A stretch of DNA of 52,393 nucleotides, from NCBI RefSeq assembly GCF_902779965.1, contig NZ_CACZDK010000024.1, positions 1 to 52,393 of the forward strand, written 5' to 3'. The position numbers were made by a program, and so were the translations under genes. The notes under the pieces were generated by a model, which made no database searches, was not told the DNA's origin, and saw only the letters and a program-made list of their open reading frames with translations. Below are positions 32,970 to 40,673 of this stretch, in pieces. Every line of letters starts with the position of its first letter. Position 1 is the first letter of the stretch. The stretch is from Fibrobacter succinogenes. GTDB taxonomy: Bacteria > Fibrobacterota > Fibrobacteria > Fibrobacterales > Fibrobacteraceae.

Positions 32970-33722
32970 TTTTTCAAATTCAATAATACTTCTATAAATC
33001 GGACGGCCTTCTTTCTTGTACTTGCGTTCGAATCCGGTCAAGATCCCTTCGGTCGGTTCTGCCGTATTGCGGACGATAACTTTGCAAGTCGGGTAGGCAT
33101 CGAACGTTTCAAGTGCAATTTCGTTGTATTCCTTGTGGTCGGTGCCCCAATAGAAAATGCGTTTGCCCGGTTTAAAACAGCGAGCGACTTCGTCGAGAAA
33201 ATCAGGACGGAGCAAACGATTCTTGTGGTGGCGTTCCTTTGGCCACGGGTCCGGGAAATACATGTGGAATGTATCCACGGTGTTGGACTTCACGGCATCG
33301 CGCAAGAAGTAGAAAACATCACCGCGCAACATGGCGGCATTGCCCTGAGCTACGATTCCGCGTTTTTCCATGCGTTCGTGAGCAAATGCGGCCCACGTGA
33401 AGTCCCATTCGCTACCCATGATAAAACGGTCCGGATGCTTTTCGGCGTAGTCCGTCATGAAGTTGCCTTTGCCACTTCCGATTTCTACTTCGATATGACC
33501 GTTCTCGTTCGGGAACATGTCTTTCCAGTCGAAGTCGAGCTTGTGTGGCAATCCGTCCGGCGTCTTGATGGGCTTGCGGTCGCCATTCGTGCGGAATATG
33601 TAATGCCACAGCGCCTTCATTTGCGGATCTTGGTTCAAGTCTCGATAAAACTCCGGAATCACGACTTCCTTCGGAGCCTTCTCTTCTTCGTTCAATACTT
33701 CGTTGTTGTTTTCGTCTGCCAT
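32967..33722 (-). CDS. trmB: tRNA (guanine-N7-)-methyltransferase
   Basis: TrmB methylates G46 of tRNA with S-adenosylmethionine. The 251-residue sequence shows VEIGSGKGNFMTDYAEK (SAM site), GSEWDF and FPDPWPKERHHKNRL, plus a C-terminal NTAEPTEGILTGFERKYKKEG that carries the family's catalytic-site T-x-F-E-x-(K/R). About 40 acidic N-terminal residues extend beyond most homologues. The stop codon is the first unit of the 14-bp repeat. It is probably a single-gene unit. Confidence 0.94.
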   Translation of the reverse strand: MADENNNEVLNEEEKAPKEVVIPEFYRDLNQDPQMKALWHYIFRTNGDRKPIKTPDGLPHKLDFDWKDMFPNENGHIEVEIGSGKGNFMTDYAEKHPDRFIMGSEWDFTWAAFAHERMEKRGIVAQGNAAMLRGDVFYFLRDAVKSNTVDTFHMYFPDPWPKERHHKNRLLRPDFLDEVARCFKPGKRIFYWGTDHKEYNEIALETFDAYPTCKVIVRNTAEPTEGILTGFERKYKKEGRPIYRSIIEFEK

Positions 33723-33766
33723 AATGTTTTTTTCTTAAAATAAAAATTTAGTTCCGAGTTCTGCTC

Positions 33767-33850
33767 GTCATCCTCCGCTAGGAGGATTCATACAGTTCCA
33801 AATTAGCAAAGTATGGATTCCCTCCTTCGCTACGCTCAGTCGAGAATGAC
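33767..33850. repeat. Composite dispersed palindrome upstream of trmB
   Basis: CGTCATCCTCC 33766-33776 with GGAGGAT 33781-33787 forms the left hairpin. GGATTCCCTCC...GTCGAGAATGAC is the right half, and its outer arms oppose the left half. The right half is also found in reverse at 29639-29665. Confidence 0.6.
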
Positions 33851-33869
33851 CCTCATTTCTAGAATCACT

Positions 33870-33999
33870 AGTAACTCTTAACTATTAACTAGTAACTAAG
33901 TTCTAAGTTCCGAGTTACTAGAAATGTTTATATTGCTATCTCTAGTAACTAAGTTCTAAGTTCTGCCAACTTCCTACTTCCTACCGTCTACTTCCTACT
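33870..33999 (+). repeat. Two heptad-period tracts downstream of the RNase Z-like gene
   Basis: Units 33870-33918 are AGTAACT, CTTAACT, ATTAACT, AGTAACT, AAGTTCT, AAGTTCC and GAGTTAC. Units 33944-33999 are AGTAACT, AAGTTCT twice, GCCAACT, TCCTACT, TCCTACC, GTCTACT and TCCTACT. The stop codon of the minus-strand gene (CTA 33998-34000) overlaps the last unit. Confidence 0.75.
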
Positions 34000-34885
34000 A
34001 AATAAACGCTACAATCTTCTCCTTGAATTTTTCTGGAATTTCCTTATCGAGCATCTCGCGGATGTGCCTCTCGGAATACTTCATCGAGAAATGACTCAAG
34101 ATGATTTTTTCGCACTTGATTTCATCATCGAGCTCGTTGAGCGCATGCACTATATCTTTCAAGTGGCTGTGCCCTTTCTTTTTGCTCATCGCTTCCTCGC
34201 CATCGTCGAGGAACGTGCATTCCGTAATCAGCACTTTCGACTGGAAAACGCGGCTGTTGTCGAGCAAGCTTTCGCCAAGGCAATCGCCCATGAAGCTTAC
34301 GAGTGGTTCATAAACTTCGCGCGTGATTTCGACACCTTGCTTGCGCAGTTCGATAATTTCGGTGGCCGATTTCCCGAGGAATTCATCCTTGAGCTTTTTC
34401 TTGTAAAAATAAAGCGTTCCGCCCATTGTCGGGATTGAGTGCTTGACTTCGAAAGCTTCAATCGCAAGGTCTTTGCGGTAGCGCAAAAATTGCAATTCGC
34501 CAGCGGTTACCGGTTCAATTTCCGGGTAGCGGAATTTTGTTTCGCCAACACCTTCGAACATCGCTTCGGCTTTAATCCAGGCCTTTGCGTTTTCGCTGAT
34601 GAAATCCGGCATGTAATAGACGCTGTCGCGTTCGACACCCATCATCTTGCGCAGGCTGTGGTGACGCATCAGGCAGCGGGCGTGGTCGCCGTGGGCGTGC
34701 GTCAAGAACACATGGTCTAGTGGAATAGCCGAAAGCGGGCATTCGCCCATGTCAATGCAAAAATCAAGTTCGGGAATTTGAATATACGTTGCTAGTCCGG
34801 AAATCGAAAATCCGGAAATTGGAGAACACGGCGTATCGACGTGTATCTGCCGTAGAGCGTTATGTATGTACTTATTTTCGTTCAC
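33998..34885 (-). CDS. Metallo-beta-lactamase-fold hydrolase, RNase Z-like
   Basis: The 295-residue protein has the zinc-binding HAHGDHARC motif after FLTHA and an upstream DMGE segment. LITECTFLDDGEEA with KGHSHLKD and HFSMKYSERHI supply further conserved Asp/His positions as in tRNase Z (ELAC) relatives. tRNA 3'-end processing is therefore plausible, but the sequence lacks the exact RNase Z layout I would need for a firm rnz call. It is transcribed away from the lipoprotein gene at 35017, with a terminator between them at 34975-34995. Confidence 0.83.
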   Translation of the reverse strand: MNENKYIHNALRQIHVDTPCSPISGFSISGLATYIQIPELDFCIDMGECPLSAIPLDHVFLTHAHGDHARCLMRHHSLRKMMGVERDSVYYMPDFISENAKAWIKAEAMFEGVGETKFRYPEIEPVTAGELQFLRYRKDLAIEAFEVKHSIPTMGGTLYFYKKKLKDEFLGKSATEIIELRKQGVEITREVYEPLVSFMGDCLGESLLDNSRVFQSKVLITECTFLDDGEEAMSKKKGHSHLKDIVHALNELDDEIKCEKIILSHFSMKYSERHIREMLDKEIPEKFKEKIVAFI

Positions 34886-34967
34886 TTTTTTACCGCCCGA
34901 TAATTTAGCAAATTACGTTGGGTAAAAAATGACACTTGATGTCACCCTGTACTCGTTACGGGGATAG

Positions 34968-34995
34968 AATAAAAAGCAGCTCGGCGAGAGCTGCT
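34968..34995 (-). terminator. Intrinsic terminator of the 35017-35601 gene
   Basis: AGCAGCTC and GAGCTGCT form a stem with a 5-nt loop. On the minus strand it is followed by TTTTTATT. Confidence 0.75.
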
Positions 34996-35016
34996 CTTTG
35001 TATTATAGAAATGTTC

Positions 35017-35601
35017 TTATTTGTCTGCTATGATTTTGTCGAATTCGGTGCAAGACATCATTTCGATGTTCACACCCATAGCCTTACTGCGGGTCCTGTC
35101 GTTACCCTTTCTTCCGGGAATACGGAAACAGAAATCGTACTTGTTTCCCTTGTCGGTCGGGATTCCCATCTTGAAAATGCGAAAACGTTCCATACCCGGT
35201 TTTGTAATTTCGTGGTAATCGTAAGAGTTCTTGATGCGTTCGAGGCGCTTTTCCTGAGAGAATTCGAGTTCGTTTGTAATTGGACCTTCCAGATTGAGCG
35301 GCAAGGAATTCTGGAAACGGAGTTCGAGCTTTCCGTTTGTCTTCACGATCGAGGTCTCGGAAGGCTTGATCAGGTAGCGCTGTTGGGGAATGTTCTTATA
35401 GGCGATGTTGTGGCTGCTAGCTTTGCGGACTCCGCAAACTTCACGCATGTCAGGGTTCGCGACAAAGTCGATATCACGGCAAATCGGCGGAAGGTCGGTC
35501 GGGATTTCGAGTTCTTCGGCTTTCTGTGAGGATGAACCGGCACAACCGGCCAAGAACGAAACAGCAATAAGGCTGGATGACAACAAGATTTTATTCTTCA
35601 T
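35017..35601 (-). CDS. Lipoprotein of unknown function
   Basis: The 194-residue product has a signal and lipobox FLAGC followed by Ala-Gly-Ser-Ser-Ser. The mature part contains four further Cys (CRDIDF, REVCGVRK, YDFCFRIPGRKG, MSCTEFD) and no family that I recognise. An AT-rich region with TATATTTG-like boxes lies upstream, and a clear terminator follows, so it is a single-gene unit. Its role is unknown. Confidence 0.85.
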   Translation of the reverse strand: MKNKILLSSSLIAVSFLAGCAGSSSQKAEELEIPTDLPPICRDIDFVANPDMREVCGVRKASSHNIAYKNIPQQRYLIKPSETSIVKTNGKLELRFQNSLPLNLEGPITNELEFSQEKRLERIKNSYDYHEITKPGMERFRIFKMGIPTDKGNKYDFCFRIPGRKGNDRTRSKAMGVNIEMMSCTEFDKIIADK

Positions 35602-35795
35602 ACCATCAAATATAAGATTATTATATAAAATTGCGAATTTTTTTTTGAAAATGGTTTAAAATGCTGTAATAAATGCCACTTTTTTACATATTTGTAAAGT
35701 TTTTGTAAACGAAACTTGTTGTAACCGCCTTCGTGCCCTTTGGAGTTTAAAAAAATATTCTATCTTTGGCGTGGAAAAAATGGGATTGATGTAAA

Positions 35796-36602
35796 ATGAA
35801 AATCTACAGCTGGAATGTCAACGGTATTCGCTCCGTCCTGAAAAAAGGGTTTGAGGATTGGTTCTCAGCGACCGATCCCGATGTGCTTTGCCTTCAGGAA
35901 GTCCGGGCCGAAAAGAGCCAGGTCTCCGCAATCGCAAGCCGCGAAGGCTACTACACTTATTGGAACGCTTGCAAGCGCAAGAAGGGTTACAGCGGTGTAG
36001 CGGTCTATTCCAAAATTGAACCCGATGCGGTCAATTACGGTTTTGACATCGAGGAATTTGATGTTGAAGGGCGTGTGCTCCAACTGGTGTTCCCGGATTG
36101 GGTGCTCAATTGCATCTATTTCCCGAATGGTGGGCAGGGTGACGACCGCTTGGATTACAAACTCCGCTTCTACGATGCGTTCCTGGAAAATAGCAAGCAG
36201 TGGCTGCGCGATGGCAAGCATGTGGTAACCGTAGGTGACTATAATACATGCCATAAGGAAATCGATATTGCGCGCCCGAAAGAAAACGAGAACGTGAGCG
36301 GATTCTTGCCGATTGAACGGGCCTGGATGGACAAGTATGTCGAAAATGGCTTTGTCGATACATTCCGCACGCTGCACCCTGATACCCGCGATGCTTATTC
36401 GTGGTGGTCAAACCGCTTTGGTGCGCGCGAAAGGAATGTGGGCTGGCGTTTGGATTATGGATTTGTGGATGCAGCGCTTATGCCGAATGTGGTGAGCTCC
36501 GAAATTTTGAGCAGTGTAACAGGATCTGACCATTGCCCGATTTGCTTGGATCTTGAACCGCCGTTTGCTCCGCTCCCAATCAAAAAGTCCGAAGAAATCT
36601 AA
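35796..36602 (+). CDS. xth: Exodeoxyribonuclease III
   Basis: ExoIII/AP endonuclease processes abasic sites and 3' ends in base-excision repair. The 268-residue protein shows all motifs: WNVNGIRSVL, LQEVRAEK with the metal-binding Glu, YSGVAVYSK, GDYNTCHKEIDIARPKEN with the catalytic Asp/Asn, WWSNRFGARERNVGWRLDY and the terminal SDHCPI. A TATCTT -10 box at 35761-35766 precedes it, and a terminator follows at 36640-36665, so it is monocistronic. Confidence 0.96.
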   Translation: MKIYSWNVNGIRSVLKKGFEDWFSATDPDVLCLQEVRAEKSQVSAIASREGYYTYWNACKRKKGYSGVAVYSKIEPDAVNYGFDIEEFDVEGRVLQLVFPDWVLNCIYFPNGGQGDDRLDYKLRFYDAFLENSKQWLRDGKHVVTVGDYNTCHKEIDIARPKENENVSGFLPIERAWMDKYVENGFVDTFRTLHPDTRDAYSWWSNRFGARERNVGWRLDYGFVDAALMPNVVSSEILSSVTGSDHCPICLDLEPPFAPLPIKKSEEI

Positions 36603-36639
36603 AATTAAAATATTATTTTCTGTTGTTTTTTTGTAACGT

Positions 36640-36665
36640 AGTCCCGCATGTCGGGACTTTTTTTG
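36640..36665 (+). terminator. Intrinsic terminator of xth
   Basis: AGTCCCG and CGGGACT form a 7-bp stem with loop CATGT, followed by seven T. Confidence 0.85.
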
Positions 36666-36724
36666 TTTGTGAAAAATTAAAGCACTTTAAGCTGTTAAAG
36701 AAATGAAAAATATATGAAAAAAAC

Positions 36725-36753
36725 TTGTTTTTAAAATTCAATTATGTTATATT
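36725..36753 (+). promoter_or_regulatory. Promoter of the outer-membrane protein gene
   Basis: TTGTTT 36725-36730, a 17-nt spacer and TATATT 36748-36753. A strong Shine-Dalgarno AAAAGGAGA follows at 36767-36775. Confidence 0.65.
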
Positions 36754-36780
36754 GGCATTAAATCTAAAAAGGAGATAAAT

Positions 36781-37551
36781 ATGTTCAAAAAAATTATTCT
36801 TGCAGCAGTTGTTGTGGCAAGTGCTGTATTTGCTCAAAACGTAAAAATTGGTGCTCACGCAGCAGGTAGTTTTGGTACTGCTTGGGGTGATAATGTTGAT
36901 ATGCTTGAAATTGGCTGGGGTCCGGGTTTCAATGTTGGTGCTGACGCCAAGCTTGTCATTAATCCGCAGTTCTCTTTAGTTGGTGGAATTGGTGTTGATT
37001 ATCGTCGTATTTTCTGGGATGTCGGTGGAATGATGAAAAACCAGATGACGAAGATGATGAGTATGGCGGGTATAGATTTTGATACTTACTATAGTTCTTT
37101 GCCTGCAAAACAAAAAATGATGGCGGACGTTGTGTTTGAATCGGAAATGACGTTCTCGTTACTTTATGTTGACATCCCAGTTGTAGCTCGTATTAACCCG
37201 GTTCCGAATTTCTTTATTGATGCTGGTATTGATTTGGGCATTAACGTGAGCGCTTCTGTCACTAGCAAAACGATTGGTGTAGAAAAGACGGAAGATGTCG
37301 ATAGTGATATGAAGAGTACTATTGATTTCGGTTTCGTTGTTGGTCTTGGCTATTCTGTTACGGATAAGATTGATATCAATTTCCGTACTGCAATTGGCCT
37401 AACAGACATGATTGACATGCAGAAGGCTTTTAACAGAGTAAGTCCTGATGATGATGATAGCTCTTATGATGAAGACGATGACGATGATACTCCTACATTC
37501 GGCTTCAAGAATTTGCGCTTTCAGCTTGGCGTGACCTTCTGGTTCATGTAA
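36781..37551 (+). CDS. Outer-membrane beta-barrel protein
   Basis: The 256-residue protein has a signal peptide (VVVASAVFAQ, cleavage near 18) and alternating beta strands with Gly and aromatic residues: GVDYRRIFWDVGG, LLYVDIPVVARINPVPNFF, DFGFVVGLGYSV. It ends in FKNLRFQLGVTFWFM, as outer-membrane barrels do. This is the PorT/OmpW-like small-barrel pattern. An acidic run (DDDDSS then DEDDDDD) near the C-terminus may form an extracellular loop. It is monocistronic with its own strong promoter and terminator, and is probably well expressed. Confidence 0.88.
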   Translation: MFKKIILAAVVVASAVFAQNVKIGAHAAGSFGTAWGDNVDMLEIGWGPGFNVGADAKLVINPQFSLVGGIGVDYRRIFWDVGGMMKNQMTKMMSMAGIDFDTYYSSLPAKQKMMADVVFESEMTFSLLYVDIPVVARINPVPNFFIDAGIDLGINVSASVTSKTIGVEKTEDVDSDMKSTIDFGFVVGLGYSVTDKIDINFRTAIGLTDMIDMQKAFNRVSPDDDDSSYDEDDDDDTPTFGFKNLRFQLGVTFWFM

Positions 37552-37567
37552 TCGTTTAGATATTAGA

Positions 37568-37605
37568 AAAAGCCCCACACTTAATTAGAAGTGTGGGCTT
37601 TTTTG
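37568..37605. terminator. Bidirectional terminator between converging genes
   Basis: CCCACACTT and AAGTGTGGG pair around AATTAG, with T runs on both sides (GGGCTTTTTT on plus; the A-rich flank gives T on minus). It serves the barrel gene and the PotD-like gene. Confidence 0.85.
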
Positions 37606-37624
37606 TACGTAAAAATTTTTGCGG

Positions 37625-38689
37625 TTATCGCGTCTTGATAATCATCCAGGCTTCGTCGTATAGCCTTTCGATGTCGCCTAGATCAGTGAGGAATACCATG
37701 CGGTTGATTTCTTGCTTGTTGGGGTTGATCACGCGATTGTTCTTGAAACTGTCATCGATAACTTCGAGGCTTGCCTTGTTTGGTGTTGCAAAGTTGAGCG
37801 ATTTTGCAAGATTTGCGCCGACTTTAGCATCCAAGATGTAGTTCATGAAGGCGTATGCACCTGCAATGTTTGAAGCCTTGGAACTTAAAAGCATGGCGTC
37901 AACCCACATAAACGACCCTTCCTTCGGAATCACGAACTGGAGTGTGGAATCTTCGTTGATGGCTGCTTGCGCTTCGCCATTGAAAACGATTGCAGCGCTA
38001 TTCATACGTGAAAGCACTTTTGCTTTTCCTTCGACTGAATTTTCGAATCCGGCAAAGTGGAGGTCTTGTTTTATCTGTAATATGTATTCCACGGCCTTGT
38101 TTATTTCGGATTGCTTTGTGCTATTGGCGCTATTGCCCGTGGCTTGGAGCGCCATGCTGAGCATGGAGCGGCTTTCGCTGAGCAAACTAAAACTACCCTT
38201 GGTGATTTTTTCGTCGTAGAGCATGGAATAGCTTACGCTATCCGGGTGGATTTTTTCGCCACGGAAGAGGATTCCTGTGGTGCCCCAAAGGTAGGGGAGG
38301 CTGTAGGTGTTTGTAGGGTCGTATTTTTGATTTCGAAACTGCGGCGCGACATTTATGCGGTTGGGAATCAAACTCATGTTGAGTGGCGCGATGAGGCGAA
38401 GCTGAATCATTTGCTGAATGACCACGTCAGAAGCGATGATGACATCGTATTTGCCTGTTTTGGCGGTCATGAGTTTCGCAAGCATTTCTTCTTGGGCTTC
38501 GTAGATTTCCAATTTGATCTTGTAGCCGGTCTTTTTCTGAAAATCTTTTAGCAATTCTGGAGTGATATATTCGCTATAAAGCATCACCGTAACAGTCTTG
38601 GATAAATCTGCAATTTCCCCCTGCTTTTGTATGCAGGCGGTTATTGCCAAGGCTGCGAGAAGTGCAAAAATTAGAATAATCGATTTCAA
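37625..38689 (-). CDS. Spermidine/putrescine-binding lipoprotein, PotD/PotF type
   Basis: The 354-residue periplasmic solute-binding protein has a signal with lipobox AITAC. The body shows VTVMLYSEYITPELLKDFQKKTGYK, KYDVIIASDVVIQQM, YSLPYLWGTTGILFR and INEDSTLQFVIPKEGS with WVDAMLLSSKASN, the pattern of polyamine ABC transporter binding subunits. No potABC genes are adjacent, so it is an orphan binding protein here. Ligand specificity is inferred from the family only. Confidence 0.88.
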   Translation of the reverse strand: MKSIILIFALLAALAITACIQKQGEIADLSKTVTVMLYSEYITPELLKDFQKKTGYKIKLEIYEAQEEMLAKLMTAKTGKYDVIIASDVVIQQMIQLRLIAPLNMSLIPNRINVAPQFRNQKYDPTNTYSLPYLWGTTGILFRGEKIHPDSVSYSMLYDEKITKGSFSLLSESRSMLSMALQATGNSANSTKQSEINKAVEYILQIKQDLHFAGFENSVEGKAKVLSRMNSAAIVFNGEAQAAINEDSTLQFVIPKEGSFMWVDAMLLSSKASNIAGAYAFMNYILDAKVGANLAKSLNFATPNKASLEVIDDSFKNNRVINPNKQEINRMVFLTDLGDIERLYDEAWMIIKTR

Positions 38690-38772
38690 ATCAGCATCCC
38701 GTTATAGAATGTTGTAACATACAAAACATAAAAAAATATTCTTCGAAATGCTCGAAAAATTTTCGTTTAGTA

Positions 38773-38804
38773 CAAAAAAAGAACCCGACTCAATGGTCGG
38801 GCTC
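38773..38804 (-). terminator. Second of two tandem terminators after the aminotransferase gene
   Basis: GAACCCGAC and GTCGGGCTC pair around TCAATG. Minus-strand T run from the A tract at 38773-38780. Confidence 0.75.
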
Positions 38805-38841
38805 TAGACTGATTCGTAATAAAAAAATTAAGATAAAAGAA

Positions 38842-38860
38842 AACCTCGCAGTGCGAGGTT
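38842..38860 (-). terminator. First terminator after the aminotransferase gene
   Basis: AACCTCGCA and TGCGAGGTT form a tight hairpin. On the minus strand it is followed by TTCTTTTA. Confidence 0.65.
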
Positions 38861-38888
38861 CCGTTAACTAATCATCAATAATTAATGA

Positions 38889-40190
38889 CTAGCTATGCAA
38901 GTACTCGATAATCGCGTCGTGGATGGTGGTGAACACGCTGCGCAGTTCGTCTTCGTCTTCTTCCAAGAGTGTCACGCGGAAGCCCTTGAGGTCTGTGCAG
39001 AAACTCGTGCTCGGCACAACGCAGATGCCCTTTGCGCCCAAGAGGTAATACACAAAGCGGTAGTCGAGGTTTGTGGTCTTGCTGCACCATTCTTCGACTT
39101 TCTTCTTGATAATCGGATTGTCGATTTTCAAGGTCTGGTGGCTGTTGAGCACGCCTTCGCGGAAGATGATGGTGTTGTAGAATGCACCGTAAGTCGGGTT
39201 GAAATACAGCTCCGGAATGTCGGAGAGAATTTCGTTGATGATGGCGCTGCGGCGTCCGATCTTTTCGTTGAGTGCGTCGCGGTGTTCCTTGAAACGGGCA
39301 TCGCCAAGCACTCGCGGAATCGTCATCTGCGGGAGCGTGGTTGAGCAGACTTCCACCATCTTGGCATTGTCGAGTGCACGGCAGAAAGCATCGAACTGCT
39401 CGTCCTTGTCGCGGTTGTAGTATTCGGCCCAGCCGCAACGTGCGCCCGGCCACGGGTATTCTTTAGAAATGCCCTTGAGTGCGATACCCGGAACATCGCC
39501 GATGTATTCGGCGAGCGCGTAAGCGTGAGCGCCATTGTACACAATCTTGTTGTAAATTTCGTCGCAGATAATGAACAGGTTATAGCGCTTAGCGATATCG
39601 ACCATCTTCTGGAGAATTTCGAGCGGGTAGACCATGCCGGTCGGGTTGTCCGGGTTCAGAATCAAGATACCAGCAATGCTCGGGTTGTACTTCACCTTGT
39701 TTTCGAGTTCTTCCAAGTCCGGGTACCAGTGGTTTTCGGGCTGGAGGCGGTAAGTAATCGGCGAAGTGTGTGCGTGAGCGGCTTCGGCAGAGCTGTGCGT
39801 CGAGTAAGCCGGTGCCGGTCCGATAATGCGGGTGGTCATCGACAAAAGGCCGTAAATTGTGGCGATTGCGTCGCCGAGGCCGTTGAAAAACAGGATGTCG
39901 TCGACGTTAATCTGAGCGCCGCCGAGTTTGTTGTTTTCTTTCACCAAGAATTCGCGCGTTTCGAGCATGCCCTTGGAGGGGCAGTAGCCGTAGCTTCTGT
40001 TCGTCTTGACCAAATCAACGACTATGTCCTTAATCCATTCGGGAAGCTGGCATTTCTTTTCAATTGGGTCACCGATGTTTTCCCAGTGGATGGGGAGGCC
40101 AAGCGCCTTGAGCTGGTTTGCCTTCTTCACGATTTCTCGGATTTCGTATGAAAGTTCCTTGGCACCTTCGCTCAACAATCTTCTACGCAT
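38889..40190 (-). CDS. PLP-dependent aminotransferase, class I/II
   Basis: The 433-residue cytosolic enzyme belongs to fold type I. ENIGDPI opens the core, GYCPSKGMLETREFL follows, ILNPDNPTGMVYP contains the Asn-Pro-x-Asn-Pro-Thr-Gly cofactor region, IICDEIYNKIVY has the pyridine-nitrogen Asp, and GISKEYPWPGARCGW carries the Schiff-base Lys (near 245). The sequence fits the large alanine/aromatic-type aminotransferases found in Bacteroidota-like genomes. The amino donor is not determined. AGGAG precedes the start. Two tandem terminators follow. Confidence 0.9.
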   Translation of the reverse strand: MRRRLLSEGAKELSYEIREIVKKANQLKALGLPIHWENIGDPIEKKCQLPEWIKDIVVDLVKTNRSYGYCPSKGMLETREFLVKENNKLGGAQINVDDILFFNGLGDAIATIYGLLSMTTRIIGPAPAYSTHSSAEAAHAHTSPITYRLQPENHWYPDLEELENKVKYNPSIAGILILNPDNPTGMVYPLEILQKMVDIAKRYNLFIICDEIYNKIVYNGAHAYALAEYIGDVPGIALKGISKEYPWPGARCGWAEYYNRDKDEQFDAFCRALDNAKMVEVCSTTLPQMTIPRVLGDARFKEHRDALNEKIGRRSAIINEILSDIPELYFNPTYGAFYNTIIFREGVLNSHQTLKIDNPIIKKKVEEWCSKTTNLDYRFVYYLLGAKGICVVPSTSFCTDLKGFRVTLLEEDEDELRSVFTTIHDAIIEYLHS

Positions 40191-40287
40191 TTTAGACTCC
40201 TATGGAGGTTTCAAAAATTCTCAAAATTTACTGCATAATTATAGAATAATATTTATCTATGTTGTTTTTGCAATGCAGATTCTGCGC

Positions 40288-40312
40288 CATCCTGAGGTAA
40301 AGCCGAAGGATC
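40288..40312. repeat. Dispersed palindrome
   Basis: GCCATCCTGAG and GAAGGATCCGG flank a short loop containing GTAAAGCC. It is a GTCATCCTGAG-type copy with one change. The rest of the 40191-40438 spacer holds a terminator (40378-40410) and no gene. Confidence 0.5.
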
Positions 40313-40377
40313 CGGTGCTTTTAGAATTTTCGATTTCCTTTTGTTTATGGTTAAAGTTTTGGGTAAAAATTTAGGGT

Positions 40378-40410
40378 AAAAAAATAAGGCAGCCTTTTAC
40401 GGGGCTGCCC
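40378..40410 (-). terminator. Terminator downstream of the small 40439 gene
   Basis: GGCAGCC 40388-40394 pairs with GGCTGCC 40403-40409. On the minus strand TTATTTTTT follows. Confidence 0.7.
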
Positions 40411-40438
40411 TTGAAACTTTTAATCTGAGTTTTTCGCG

Positions 40439-40579
40439 TTATGCTTTACAGATTTTTGTTTCTTTGGACAGCCCCATAATAGCTCGGGCTGCTGCCGGGC
40501 TTGCCGCCTTTGCTGCGTTAGCTGCAAATCTTGCATCTACTGCTGCTGCGATGATGTTCTGTCCAAAAATTTTATTCAT
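40439..40579 (-). CDS. Leaderless small Ala-rich protein or structured small RNA
   Basis: A 46-codon frame starts at ATG 40579 (MNKIFGQNIIAAAVDARFAA) and is rich in Ala, like an amphipathic helix. A consensus promoter (TTGACA, 17 nt, TATATT; 40615-40587) places the start site at about 40580, so any mRNA is leaderless. A terminator follows about 30 nt after the stop, giving a transcript of about 200 nt. TTTGGACAG near the start and CTGTCCAAA near the end of the frame are perfect complements and could close a long hairpin, so a noncoding RNA is a real alternative. No family is recognised. Confidence 0.5.
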   Translation of the reverse strand: MNKIFGQNIIAAAVDARFAANAAKAASPAAARAIMGLSKETKICKA

Positions 40580-40586
40580 GTACCGA

Positions 40587-40615
40587 AATATAGCACCACA
40601 AAAGAAATGTGTCAA
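40587..40615 (-). promoter_or_regulatory. Consensus sigma-70 promoter of the small 40439 gene
   Basis: TTGACA 40615-40610, a 17-nt spacer and TATATT 40592-40587 on the minus strand. This is the best -35/-10 pair found in the window. Confidence 0.75.
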
Positions 40616-40673
40616 GGTGACAGGGACTCTCGCCTTGCGGGAGTGTCTCCTGAACACCAAACATTAACCCATA

